Source of the DNA: Euperipatoides rowelli
Lineage: Eukaryota; Onychophora; Udeonychophora; Euonychophora; Peripatopsidae
NCBI GenBank assembly: GCA_003024985.2
Contig: PXIH01S0013386.1
DNA: 10,005 nt
Strand: one strand, 5' to 3'
The translations under genes and the position numbers were made by a program. Positions 1 to 7,208 of this stretch are shown piece by piece. Each line of letters begins with the position of its first letter. Position 1 is the first letter of the stretch. A model generated the notes under the pieces. It ran no database searches and was not told where the DNA came from. It saw nothing but the letters and a program-made list of their open reading frames with translations.

Positions 1-93
1 TCTAATATATATTTTTTTTATTTTATAATTTTTATATATATTTTTTTATTTTTTTATTGTGGAGATAAAACATGTCACGACTTTTACAGTATC

Positions 94-129
94 AATGTGA
101 TCGATTTTGATCATAGAATCTATCACATT
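94..129. repeat. short inverted repeat (hairpin)
   Basis: AATGTGATCGAT at 94-105 faces ATCTATCACATT at 118-129. The arms pair at 11 of 12 positions across a 12-base loop. Function is unknown, and short stems of this kind arise easily in AT-rich DNA. Confidence 0.4.
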
Positions 130-484
130 TTTGTACAAGTAGTCAAAAATACAAAATTGCAAAAGCATTTACATTTTGGAGAACAATCTTTAAAATATCC
201 TTGATTTTGAAAGAAATTCAATAAAACTATATAGACTTAGATGATATCGAGACTGCTAAAATAAAATGCACAAAATGAAAATTAAACTTATAAAATAAAA
301 ATGAATAATTTCATTATTATACAAATATGAAAATATTAATTCTAATAAATACAACTTTTTGTATTTTTATTTAAGTTTTTTAAATTTCAGCAATTTTTAA
401 GTAATAGCAGAACTCAATTTAAGGATATAAAACCTTAAAAACTATCAGCTTACTATTGCTCCAGCATGGACCACATTTAGAGGA

Positions 485-507
485 GGGGGGTACACCCCCC
501 CCCCCCC
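485..507. repeat. G6 / C13 homopolymer hairpin
   Basis: Six G (485-490) are separated by TACA from thirteen C (495-507), giving a six-pair GC stem in otherwise AT-rich DNA. The long C-run may be length-polymorphic or an assembly artefact. Confidence 0.5.
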
Positions 508-867
508 AAGATGAAAACATTTACATGGAATTGTACAAGCAATCTCCAACATACACAACACTCACCAGCCACCACTGCCAAAAAAAAAAACTGTTTTTAC
601 TAGGAGGCCATTTTAATCATATGCCTCAGCAGGAACTTTTTACTCTAGACTTGTTATATGAATGGAAAAAAAAAACATCTATAGTAATACCAAAAACCAC
701 CACCTTGTGTCCTAAACATTGATTCACAATATTACTGCTAGACTATGTATAGTTTCTGGCTTATGCATTATGCCACGTCAGTAGCAGGTATGGTATGTCC
801 CTATGATTGGATAATATATCCTATTTCCAGCCAAACTTAAGAAATCTGGCTGATTCAACCTTAAGGT

Positions 868-957
868 TTAAAGGTCAAATGTAACAGAGTTTTAATTTTT
901 TTTATTATTGATTTTCAAAGATAATTACTATAAAAAAAATTCCACTGGAAAAAATAA
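868..957 (+). repeat. left terminal inverted repeat of foldback element
   Basis: Begins TTAAAGGTCAAATGTAAC and runs through ATTATTGATTTTCAAAGAT, with the same order of blocks as the reverse complement of the right arm. Small indels lie only in the A/T runs. Confidence 0.8.
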
Positions 958-1248
958 TTTAAAATGCATAAAAAAAGTTATTTAAAGATAAAATTAAGAC
1001 TATTGCTATCCTCAGTATAAGATTACAGCTTGAAGCTTTCACATTGTTTTTGGGTTTGAGATTAATTTGATGACAAAATAGTCTCTACAGCTGTTTTCTT
1101 TGTAATAATTTAACATATAAATAGAGGTATGTTCAACTTGTATTAATGGTCATTTTGTTTTTTTTAAAAAACGAAACAAATTGGACCATAATAGCAAAAG
1201 GGATGAATTTGATTATGATTTTTTACAAGTATTTAAACACTTAGTTCA

Positions 1249-1302
1249 TATGTAGGTTTTTTTTTTTTTTTTTCACAAAAAACAGCCATATTGCAAAAAC
1301 AT
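1249..1302 (+). repeat. inner inverted repeat, left copy
   Basis: CATATGTAGG, a T-run, then CACAAAAAACAGCCATATTG. It matches the reverse complement of 1689-1742 (CATATGAAGG, T-run, ACAAAAACAACCATAGT). A further related copy in the same orientation as the right arm lies near 1516-1545, around CTATGGCTGTTTTTGT. Confidence 0.6.
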
Positions 1303-1688
1303 AATTATTCAGGACAAGCAAAAAAACTTTTTTTTTTAATAATATTTTTCTTCTTCAACTTTCGTTTCTTCTTTAAAATAGTTTGCATTTTTTCAACAGC
1401 AGACATTGTGCTTTCTTATAGCCTAATAAATGTATGTGAATCAAGTGATTATAAACACAGTTTTAACAATGGAACAGATTGAGAAAATCTCACAAATTTA
1501 CACAAAAAGAACCAAAGTCCACGAACTATGGCTGTTTTTGTTAAATATTTACTGGACAATGGTTGATTTTGCTAAACTATAAGAATTTCAAACCTTTATA
1601 TCTCATTAACTAAGATTGTTCATGCTAAATAAATTAGTTCACATTAAAGACACCAGAGTTTAGCCTATCAACCACTGCATAACTGAAA

Positions 1689-1742
1689 AATGGATTTTTT
1701 GGACTATGGTTGTTTTTGTAAAAAAAAACCTTCATATGATAT
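1689..1742 (-). repeat. inner inverted repeat, right copy
   Basis: Contains GGACTATGGTTGTTTTTGT followed by an A-run and CCTTCATATG. It is the inverted partner of 1249-1302. Confidence 0.6.
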
Positions 1743-1911
1743 CCAGCTTTATGCTGACAAAGATAGCAAATATTCTATAGCTAAGTATAGCAAGCTGTAT
1801 TCATTTATAGCCTATGATGTCACAAAATATCTCCCCTAGTGTGTAAAGTGGACAATGTTGTTTTAAGGGGGAGGAGCTAAAGACAATTATTTTAAAAATT
1901 GAATTGTATTA

Positions 1912-2008
1912 AATATTTTTTTTTTCAGGTGGACATTTTTTTAATAAAAATCTTTGAAAATCAATAATAAAAAAAATAATTAAAAAATCGGTTACATTTG
2001 ACCTTTAA
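1912..2008 (-). repeat. right terminal inverted repeat of foldback element
   Basis: Ends GTTACATTTGACCTTTAA at 1991-2008, the exact reverse complement of the left end. ATCTTTGAAAATCAATAAT further in is shared with the left arm. Confidence 0.8.
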
Positions 2009-2395
2009 TTAAAAAAAAACCTCCTTCATATATACTGTTGTATGTATGATTTTTCATTCATATAGCACTATCCTATATAAATCTACAAATATCTAAATTA
2101 TTCACCATGCTTCCATAACAGTTGCATTCATAATCTTAAATAAATAAATTTTATTATTATTATTTTGTTCCTGTTTCTTTATAGATTGAATAGTCTTCAA
2201 CAAATTAATGTTTTTTTTTTGTTTTTTTTTAAATTTGTTAATTATGGTACTTCAGCCTGGCATAATAATTGTTTTTTTTATTTTTATTTTTACTTCCTTG
2301 GATGTAAACTTCTCAGTCATCTAAGATTACAAACAATACCGAACAAGATTTAAGATAAAGGCAAATAAAGACACAATAAAAGAATCTTACAAACA
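2009..2395. other. AT-rich upstream region with possible splice acceptor
   Basis: This region has T-runs and no recognised gene. A pyrimidine-rich tract (about 2270-2314) ends in TTCTCAG, whose AG is at 2315-2316. It could be the acceptor of a 5' untranslated exon that continues into the LRAT-type start codon at 2396. An in-frame TAA at 2366-2368 shows that this part, if transcribed, is untranslated in that frame. The 2165-2353 open frame is low complexity and not credible. Confidence 0.4.
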
Positions 2396-2459
2396 ATGAA
2401 TCCTGGAGACCTTTTGGAAATTCCTAGGGGATCTTATTCCCACTGGGCCGTTGTAGTAG
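2396..2459 (+). CDS. first coding exon of an LRAT/HRASLS-type phospholipase/acyltransferase (partial)
   Basis: The exon encodes 21 full codons from MNPGDLLEI to HWAVVV plus one base of a split glycine-type codon. This is the hallmark opening of the LRAT domain: the PGDLLEI strand, a short loop with R and Y, then the HWAV strand. In the family this histidine (residue 16 here) belongs to the His-His-Cys catalytic set of thiol enzymes that act on phospholipids (phospholipase A1/A2, N- or O-acyl transfer). The proline-glycine-aspartate and the His-Trp pair favour the HRASLS/PLAAT branch over LRAT itself. The start is supported by A at -3, an in-frame TAA at 2366, and a PGD motif directly after the Met. 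The exon ends AG|GTAAGA in phase 1. The later exons, with the second histidine and the NCEHF-type cysteine, were not found in this window, and the next 4.4 kb are mostly a transposon. A lone retro-fragment is unlikely because the donor site is intact. Confidence 0.75.
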
Positions 2460-2465
2460 GTAAGA
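2460..2465 (+). promoter_or_regulatory. splice donor after LRAT-type exon
   Basis: GTAAGA preceded by AG matches the metazoan 5' splice consensus exactly. It sits where the protein similarity stops, in phase 1, just before the expected glycine of HWAVYVG. Confidence 0.7.
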
Positions 2466-2578
2466 AACTAAATTCAATTGGTCTAATTATTCGGTGTGTT
2501 CTATTTTAATTTTTGGATACACTAGTTTCAAATTCTAGCATTGAACTTGAGTGGTTTCATAATCCTAAAATATTCCAA

Positions 2579-2579
2579 A

Positions 2580-2613
<34 letters not shown>
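2579..2613. repeat. (AAT)n microsatellite
   Basis: About 11-12 uninterrupted copies of a 3-base ATA/AAT unit, in the LRAT-type intron. Probably length-polymorphic. Confidence 0.9.
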
Positions 2614-2615
<2 letters not shown>

Positions 2616-2819
2616 TATATGATTTTCTATTTTGGTAATACATTTTTTTGTTTTTTTATTAATTTATTTAAAAATGAATTTATTCAAATATTATGTAGGC
2701 TTACAACTGTATAAATAAATTGGTAAGATTCTGTTTATCTGCCCACCAATATTTTTGACAAGAAAACTTTATAGTAGTCTACTCAAATGTCCTTGTTTTG
2801 TTGTTTGGTATTCCCATGA

Positions 2820-2826
2820 GTTGAAT
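2820..2826 (+). repeat. target site duplication, left copy
   Basis: GTTGAAT directly abuts the CAACACC end of the P-type element. The identical heptamer directly abuts the other end at 7263. P elements usually make 8-bp duplications, so one base may have diverged. Confidence 0.75.
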
Positions 2827-2884
2827 CAACACCACCTAGATAGAAGGCCTGCACATTGGATGACTAGAAGCAATATGGCAGTCT
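2827..2884 (+). repeat. left terminal inverted repeat of P-type element
   Basis: CAACACC-ACC-TAGATA-G-AAGGCCTG aligns with the inverted right end CAACACC-TAGATA-AAGGCCTG, differing by one 3-base and one 1-base indel. Weaker similarity continues to ATATGGCAG near 2881. Confidence 0.75.
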
Positions 2885-2944
2885 AAGCAGGCGATTAAGA
2901 TGTGTGTCTTTCTATAGTCACATTGAGCTATCATGGTCTATAAA

Positions 2945-3080
2945 ATGTGTGTCCTTAAATGTAGGTAATTACGACTGCTAAAAACAATTTACATGTGTTT
3001 AAGTTTCCTTCAGCTGAAGAACTTAAATACAAATGGATAAAGAGCAATAAAAGAATTTTGAAGCTAAGAAACATTCAGTG
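2945..3080 (+). pseudogene. transposase exon 1: N-terminal half of THAP zinc finger
   Basis: ATG at 2945 opens MCVLKC, a C-x3-C pair as expected for the first two zinc ligands. After a frame change near 2966-2990 the frame continues VFKFPSAEELKYKWIKSNKR (2995-3054), the classic THAP core: FKFP, an acidic helix start, then KWI. It ends in ..IQ plus TG before GTAGGA at 3081. The TG joins the first base at 4439 to make a Trp codon, so the phases of this donor and the downstream acceptor agree. The intron between them now holds a SINE-like insert and a tandem duplication. Confidence 0.7.
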
Positions 3081-3232
3081 GTAGGAGCGATTTGGCATTT
3101 GATTGTTCTGTGCATCCTCTTTGGAAAATAAATTCCGAGTTGTTGGTTTTCATATTGTAAAATAGTAATGGTAATAGTACTATTGATAATTATAATTGTA
3201 CGAAACTGTTTCGTGTTTGATTTTTTTCATGT

Positions 3233-3247
3233 CCTCATTGAGAACTT
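3233..3247 (+). repeat. SINE target site duplication, left copy
   Basis: CCTCATTGAGAACTT is identical to 3549-3563. The 15-bp length is typical of LINE-machinery integration. Confidence 0.85.
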
Positions 3248-3548
3248 TTTTTTTTAAAAAAAAAAAAAAATCTCCCCTCCAAAGGGAGAAAAGATGTATT
3301 TTTTTTTAGGTTAATCAATTTAAATACGCCATATAATTATCCAATTAATACCCCAGAAACAGGTTCCTAAGATGTTAACAAGGGCAGCGTACTTGGGAAA
3401 ACCCAAAGCGAGCTGTTACACTAGGGAAAAAACCATTCCTTAACTGCCCAAGCCGAGGCACAAACCTATACATCTCAGCATATGCCTTCGGTTCATCAAG
3501 CGGAGGTGAATCTCACATCGGCTTAACCACAGAACCGAACCGAGACAA
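3248..3548 (-). mobile_element. SINE-like retroposon inserted in the P-type element
   Basis: This is a 301-bp block flanked by a perfect 15-bp duplication. It is visibly less AT-rich (3355-3548) than its surroundings. On the plus strand it begins with a T-run, so the element is on the minus strand with its A-tail at the 3248 side; it reads 5' to 3' from 3548 down. Near its 5' end is TGGTTAAGCCG (3529-3519, minus), which fits an RNA polymerase III A box by consensus and position. I could not find a convincing B box, so tRNA ancestry is not established. No coding capacity is seen. Alternatives are a short 3' LINE fragment or another retroposed small RNA. Confidence 0.75.
3256..3289 (-). terminator. 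hairpin plus T-tract at the 3' end of the SINE-like element
   Basis: Read on the minus strand, TCTCCC (3289-3284) pairs with GGGAGA (3276-3271) across a 7-base loop, and fifteen T follow directly (3270-3256) before the A-tail. A T-run is an RNA polymerase III stop signal. Its placement before the tail is seen; its use is inferred. Confidence 0.35.
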
Positions 3549-3563
3549 CCTCATTGAGAACTT
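3549..3563 (+). repeat. SINE target site duplication, right copy
   Basis: Perfect second copy of CCTCATTGAGAACTT. The junction at 3548/3549 marks the 5' end of the SINE-like element. Confidence 0.85.
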
Positions 3564-3733
3564 AGTTTTGAGTTGGTTGTTCATATCCTATAATTGTATA
3601 ATAACGCTGTTCAAAAAATTATTATATTTATTTCTGTAAAATATTACTGAGATGTATAAAATTAATACTGAAAAGATATATAGACTAAACAAGCTTAATT
3701 ATACTCAAAGAATACGATAATATAATATATTTT

Positions 3734-3734
3734 N
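3734..3734. other. single undetermined base (n)
   Basis: The only ambiguous base in the window. It lies just before the tandem duplication that starts near 3740, where read alignment would be difficult. Confidence 0.95.
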
Positions 3735-3739
3735 AAAAT

Positions 3740-3967
3740 GAAGATAAAAATTTCCCATTTTTCAAATCTTTTATCATAAACTTTATAGTTCATAACAAGA
3801 ACACTTCAAGAGAGACTTTTTCGTGGCATTTTTTTTAATTTTTTTTTTATTTAATTAAAAAGAAGAAAATACAAAAATAAAGATACAAATTTGTCATTTT
3901 TTAAATCTTTTATCATAAACTTTATAGTTATAACAAGAATACTTCAACAGAGACTTTTTCGTGGCAT
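3740..3967 (+). repeat. tandem duplication, about 139-bp period
   Basis: About 88 bases are repeated: one copy at about 3740-3829 and a second at about 3880-3967. Shared blocks are AAATCTTTTATCATAAACTT, the TATAACAAGA stretch, and AGAGACTTTTTCGTGGCAT, with a few substitutions and a one-base indel. A T-rich spacer separates the copies. The duplication lies in the P-type element's first intron, and its origin is unknown. Confidence 0.85.
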
Positions 3968-4438
3968 ACAAACATTGTTTTGGAAGGAAATCAATAAAGA
4001 AAGTAATAAAACTATTTTATAATCGATTCAGATTCTTGTACCAGAGGCCATAACTATAAGGTCAAAGTTCAATTCTCCAGCAGTTCTACTAGATCTCCTC
4101 CTATAGCCAAACATTATATGATAATATTCATAAAATTAAAAAAAACTCTTGATTTAATACTTAATGATAGAACTATCTGGATATGAGTTTATTTTATAGC
4201 TGGTCTTTGATTTTTTTTTTTTAAATTTTATAAATGTCATTTAAATTCAGTTGTAATAAATTGTATGTATTGGCCAAAAAGCTATGGCTTATTCATAACC
4301 TTATTAATAAATAAATATATCATTATAATAGGCTAGAATGTTTATTATTTTTAGAGGCAATGGGAACAGGTTTGGATGAAGTGAGGTTAGTTTGTGTTGT
4401 GTAAATGAATTTGCCATATAGAATTACTTTTATCTTAG
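3968..4438. other. transposase intron remainder, no further gene seen
   Basis: AT-rich sequence between the tandem duplication and the second THAP exon. The only supported signal is the acceptor at its end: a pyrimidine-rich ATTACTTTTATCTTAG with AG at 4437-4438. Confidence 0.5.
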
Positions 4439-4640
4439 GTATGCCAGTTGCATTCGAACCTCTGACATAAGAATCCGTACAACAATACAAAATATATAAT
4501 AATGGCCAAGAGATCTCTTTACCATTACAAGTTCCAAGGCTTATTCCTGGAGCTGTGCCATCATTATTGCCAAAATTCCCAAGTTACTTAAGTGATCTTA
4601 GCTATGTCTCCAGAGAAAGTCCACATAAAGAAGATCACGG
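4439..4640 (+). pseudogene. transposase exon 2: C-terminal half of THAP zinc finger
   Basis: After the acceptor, the frame in phase with exon 1 reads WYASCIRTSDIRIR, placing a cysteine where the third zinc ligand of C2CH is expected; the histidine two residues on is lost (Arg-Thr in its place). After TAA at 4497, frame 1 gives GQEISLPLQVPRLIPGAVPS (4504-4563) and LLPKFPSYLS. The PGAVP segment corresponds to the AVPTIF motif that closes nearly all THAP domains. TAG at 4642 ends this frame, and the protein continues in another frame from about 4644. Confidence 0.8.
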
Positions 4641-4643
4641 ATA

Positions 4644-5300
4644 GAAAATAATATGTTGCTTACATCACTAGAAGAGAACATATCTGAGTACAACATCAGA
4701 AACTCAGAAATCTCATTCAGTACATTTACTGAAATGAAAGATAAATTTAAGTTACTAAATGTAGGTGAGTTTTGAGACATTATTGGAAAGAACATAGCAT
4801 TTTGTTTGTAAATATTAATTATAATTCCGTGCGTGCATGTATCCCTGAATGTACATTGTACATGTTTACTACCATGATGTGAATATGGTACACATTGTTG
4901 GCCATAAACTCCCTAAAAGTGTAAAAAAACTTGATGAAATAACTGATGTTCTTGAAAAGGTTAAGAAGGCAAACTTTTGTTTTGATTCTACAGACAAGGG
5001 TAATAAATAACAGGTCAGATGCTATTTTTGCTTTTTAATATCTGATCTCTTATTATTCATTTTTACCTCAGATTCTGCATTTGATAAGCTCATTAAATTT
5101 ATGCTGGAGCAGATAAAACTCATATTAAAGAAGAAAAGTGCATAACAATATACTTATCGGTTCATTGTATTTTCTTACATACTGTATTGTATATCACCTC
5201 ATTGCTATAAATTGCTAAGACATTTAGGGTTTATTATTATTATGCCCCATCCAACTACAATTAGGAGAGTGTGTTCTTCATATGAATTAGGACCTCAAAT
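4644..5300 (+). pseudogene. transposase region between THAP and catalytic core
   Basis: Frame 3 (4644-4775) reads ENNMLLTSLEENISEYN and then FSTFTEMKDKFKLLN, a polar helical stretch. From about 4870 frame 1 gives VNMVHIVGHKLPKSVKKLDE, then CFDSTDKGNK, and after a disrupted patch SAFDKLIKFMLEQIKLIL from 5074. TAA at 5143 interrupts, then the frame continues through SPHCYKLLR to HPTTIRRVCSSYELGP ending near 5297. These blocks match the conserved pre-catalytic region of THAP/P-type transposases, including the Pro-x-x-x-Thr-Ile-Arg-Arg block just before the catalytic core. The minus-strand open frame at 4598-4795 is its antisense shadow. Confidence 0.75.
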
Positions 5301-5308
5301 AGACTTTG

Positions 5309-5404
5309 ATGGATAAGATGCATCTTAAACCAATGATGGATTATAAAGGAGGCAATGTTGTGGGTGCAGCTTGCAATAACCAACAGCTAGCTTCTAGTGC
5401 ATAA
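5309..5404 (+). pseudogene. transposase catalytic-core start (DxxHLKP block)
   Basis: Frame 2 reads MDKMHLKPMMDYKGGNVVGA and then ACNNQQLASSA before TAA at 5402. In P-type transposases the equivalent segment (VDEIHLKP...DYKGG) carries the first acidic residue of the RNase-H-like DDE/D site. The Asp is retained, while the following Glu is Lys here. The protein continues in frame 3 with NVSSFLSDL. Confidence 0.8.
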
Positions 5405-6283
5405 TGTTTCTAGTTTCCTTTCTGATCTTAAATAAATAGTTTATATTGTACCTGTAAACAAAATGAGTGCAAGATGCACACATAGTGAAACAAATTATAA
5501 TAGGTCTAGAGCAAATAGGTTTTTTAGTAGTATTAGTTGTGAATGACTATAATAGCATAAATAGGGAAGTGTATGCAACTATTTTCAACACAAAGGGGAC
5601 TTAAATGTATTTACCAGCTTCCAGTTAATGCAAGTAGGCTTTTTTTTTATTTGATAGTGTCCATTTACTGAAAAGTATTATAAATAACTGGTTAAACCCG
5701 AAAAATTAAAATGTATGAGGTTTCCAAATTTTGATTCTTTAGCTGGTGACAGTGTACAAGTAGCTTAATTTACTACATAAGAAAAATGCATGAAATTGAG
5801 CAAGAGAAACTAATAAATAATATAGTTATGGCCTCACTTACAAAGCACTATATAACATCATCACTTGAAAGATATAAGGTCATGTTAGTCCTTCAAGTAT
5901 TGTAATGAACATGTGATTTCAGGTTTAAATATCTTGGGTAAGAAGCAAAAATTATAAAGTTATTGTGATACTTCAAGCTACATACAAATAATTTTAAACT
6001 GGTGGTATATTGTGAATGTCAAAACACCTGGTAAATGTGCAAGACTTAACAATGCTTTAATGAATCCAATGTCACCTTAAAAGAATGAGGGTTTACCATA
6101 AATGATTATATTTCCTTAGTGGTTAAATTAATGGAAAAGTATGCACCTTGTAGGAATTCTCACCACTGAAACAATGAATTACTTTAACAACTGAATGTTT
6201 AATTAAGTTGTATGAATGTTGTATCTTAGAACTTAAGTTTAGCTATTTCTTACCAGGAAAATGCCAGACCCGACTTGTTGGAT
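5405..6283 (+). pseudogene. heavily frameshifted middle of transposase
   Basis: Protein similarity can be followed only by hopping frames. Seen are VPVNKMSARCTHSET near 5450-5492, a block around ITDYNS- and REVYATIF-like sequence near 5535-5590, WLNPKN-like sequence near 5690, KMHEIEQEKLI near 5782-5815, the conserved ALYPTSLERYKV-like segment near 5850-5880, LQVFNEHV-like sequence near 5895-5922, NILGKKQNYKVIV near 5928-5966, and PGKCARLNNALMNP near 6030-6070. The density of indels is much higher than in the parts after 6284. Confidence 0.6.
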
Positions 6284-6366
6284 GATAGATTTGGATATTA
6301 CAGGTAGTTAGCAGGTGAACAATATAACATTAGTTTCAGACACATGTATGAAATAGAACAGAAAAT
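6284..6366 (+). pseudogene. transposase RFGxYRQLxG block
   Basis: Frame 2 reads DRFGYYR-stop-LAGEQYNIS, then FRHMYEIEQKIRI. The family motif is RFGxYRQLxGxxYN, so TAG at 6305-6307 most simply derives from a Gln codon by one base change. The RFG-type block follows the catalytic core, and this copy keeps all other key residues. Confidence 0.8.
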
Positions 6367-6670
6367 TAGAATTTATTAGAAATTTAAAATTGTATCTGGA
6401 ACATTTGGTGACATTGAAATCAATGAGTTTCTGGAACCTCCTGCACACACAGGTATGATTCCAGATGAAAGACAGTTAATTGAAAGCATTGAAATATCTG
6501 AAAATGATATTGATTCATGTAATATTGAACTTCCAATTTTGATTTATGTTACTGGATATTGCTGTCATAGTGTTTTAAAGCAGCTTAAGTGTACAGCCTG
6601 TAAGGAAATAATTGTTATGGATGAAATTCTTAACATTGATAACCAGGCATATAAACTAATAATTAAATAA
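6367..6670 (+). pseudogene. transposase C-terminal Cys-rich segment
   Basis: Still in frame 2, open sequence runs from after the TAG near 6367 to TAA at 6668. It reads EINEFLEPPAHTGMIPDERQ, an acidic linker (ISENDIDS), then PILIYVTGYCCHSVLKQLKC and TACKEIIV. The tyrosine-x-x-glycine-tyrosine block followed by a C-x2-C-type pair is the conserved C-terminal signature seen in THAP9/P-type transposases. A Met at 6455 makes this look like a 71-residue gene, but it is an exon-internal fragment. Confidence 0.85.
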
Positions 6671-6998
6671 AAGCAGGGGTAAACAGCTACACCCTCAACT
6701 TCCTGTAGTAAATGTAGTAAATGTTGTAAGGCAGAATTTCTGAAATTTATAAATCAAAGAGAAGTTGTTTGCAGTTTAAAAATGAAGGCAGTGTCTACCC
6801 TAGAACTTATATGGGAACCTGATGTTTGTATAAATGGCATAATGCAGAAAGTGTCTGCCAAAAGTTGGTATGGGTATCTACCAATATATTCCTTAATAAC
6901 TACAGCTGTAAAAAGAAGAGTGCACTATCAAAAGCATGTATTGCAAAAAGAAAAAAAAAACATTTTTTGTAACAAATAGTAAAAGTAGGCCTATGTAA
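6671..6998 (+). pseudogene. transposase extreme C-terminus
   Basis: After a disrupted patch (6671-6725), frames give FLKFINQREVVCSLKMKAV and then LIWEPDVCINGI (6809-6844). After another shift the usual end of the family follows: an aromatic/asparagine block, and a basic tail with SKACIAK-like residues and an A-run. The frame VTNSKSRPM (6969-6995) ends at TAA 6996-6998, the likely original stop. The 6782-6979 open frame is this region read past frameshifts. Confidence 0.65.
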
Positions 6999-7133
6999 TT
7001 CTTTGGATAAGGTTAGGATATGTTTAATATTAAAATATATTTTTGACTCCATATCCTCCTCTAAGTGGAAGTAGCTACAATTTCTTATCTAATATAATTC
7101 ACACCAGAACAAAATAGATCCACCAATTCTTTA

Positions 7134-7139
7134 AATAAA
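7134..7139 (+). promoter_or_regulatory. possible polyadenylation signal of transposase
   Basis: AATAAA 136 bases after the inferred stop and 123 bases before the element's end, where a transposase transcript would be expected to finish. In AT-rich DNA the hexamer is common. Confidence 0.4.
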
Positions 7140-7208
7140 GTATTTAAAAAATGTGCAGTCATATTGTGTTGGTCTTTTTATTTTGTATCTTATTCATGTT
7201 GTGAGCAT

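Larger units (their letters stand above)
1..867. other. AT-rich DNA, no gene recognised
   Basis: This stretch is low-complexity AT-rich sequence with many T and A runs. The longest open frame (456-722, plus strand) is partly built from a C-run and A-runs, resembles no protein family I know, and has no convincing splice signals. The only structures seen are an imperfect hairpin near base 94 and a facing G-run/C-run near base 485, listed separately. Confidence 0.6.
868..2008. mobile_element. palindromic non-autonomous DNA transposon (foldback/MITE-like)
   Basis: The two ends are long inverted repeats. Bases 868 to about 957 match the reverse complement of about 1912-2008 with few mismatches, and the outermost 18 bases (TTAAAGGTCAAATGTAAC) are identical. 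Both borders read TTAA, consistent with a TTAA target duplication, though the tetramer is itself palindromic and could be part of the repeat. A second facing pair lies further in (1249-1302 against 1689-1742), so much of the element can fold back on itself. The open frame at 1291-1482 is a poly-T-driven low-complexity translation, and no transposase is seen. The element is therefore probably mobilised in trans by a TTAA-specific enzyme, which is an inference. It lies just upstream of the LRAT-type exon. Confidence 0.75.
2945..6998 (+). pseudogene. THAP-domain P-type transposase pseudogene
   Basis: The gene would encode an RNase-H-fold DNA transposase that cuts and pastes the surrounding element, binding its ends through an N-terminal C2CH THAP zinc finger. 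Conserved blocks appear in family order. They are: the THAP start (MCVLKC, then VFKFP and KWI) near 2945-3080; the THAP end (PRLIPGAVPSLLP) at 4534-4575; YYHDV-like and VHIVGHKLP blocks near 4865-4920; CFDSTDKGNK near 4978-5007; the HLKPMMDYKGGNVVG block at 5321-5365; LERYKV and LQVFNE-like blocks near 5860-5915; DRFGYYR-LAGEQYN near 6284-6325; YVTGYCCHS and LKCTACKE at 6545-6610; and EPDVCINGI at 6815-6842. Disablements include TAA at 5143, TAG replacing the expected Gln at 6305, and frame changes near 4645, 4770-4870, 5010-5070, 5300 and 5402, with many more between 5400 and 6280. The likely original end is TAA at 6996-6998. The start at 2945 is an inference. Confidence 0.85.

Noticed and set aside
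456-722. 88-codon open frame on the plus strand
   Set aside because: Part of it is C-run (prolines) and A-run (lysines). No family resemblance, no splice or promoter signals supporting it, and no better frame nearby.
1291-1482. 63-codon open frame
   Set aside because: It lies within the foldback element and is dominated by Phe/Ile codons from T-runs.
2165-2353. 62-codon open frame before the LRAT-type exon
   Set aside because: Phe-rich translation of T-runs in a different context from the recognisable exon. It would be intron or 5' untranslated sequence.
3490-3548. tRNA gene in the SINE-like head
   Set aside because: An A-box-like word is present, but no B box at the right spacing and no cloverleaf could be drawn.
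4765-4770. perfect splice donor GTGAGT after ATGTAG
   Set aside because: Protein similarity of the transposase (VGEF, then IIGKNI) appears to continue across it, so it is probably chance. RNA evidence could overturn this.
4598-4795. minus-strand open frame
   Set aside because: Antisense of the transposase segment, whose plus-strand frames match the P-type family.
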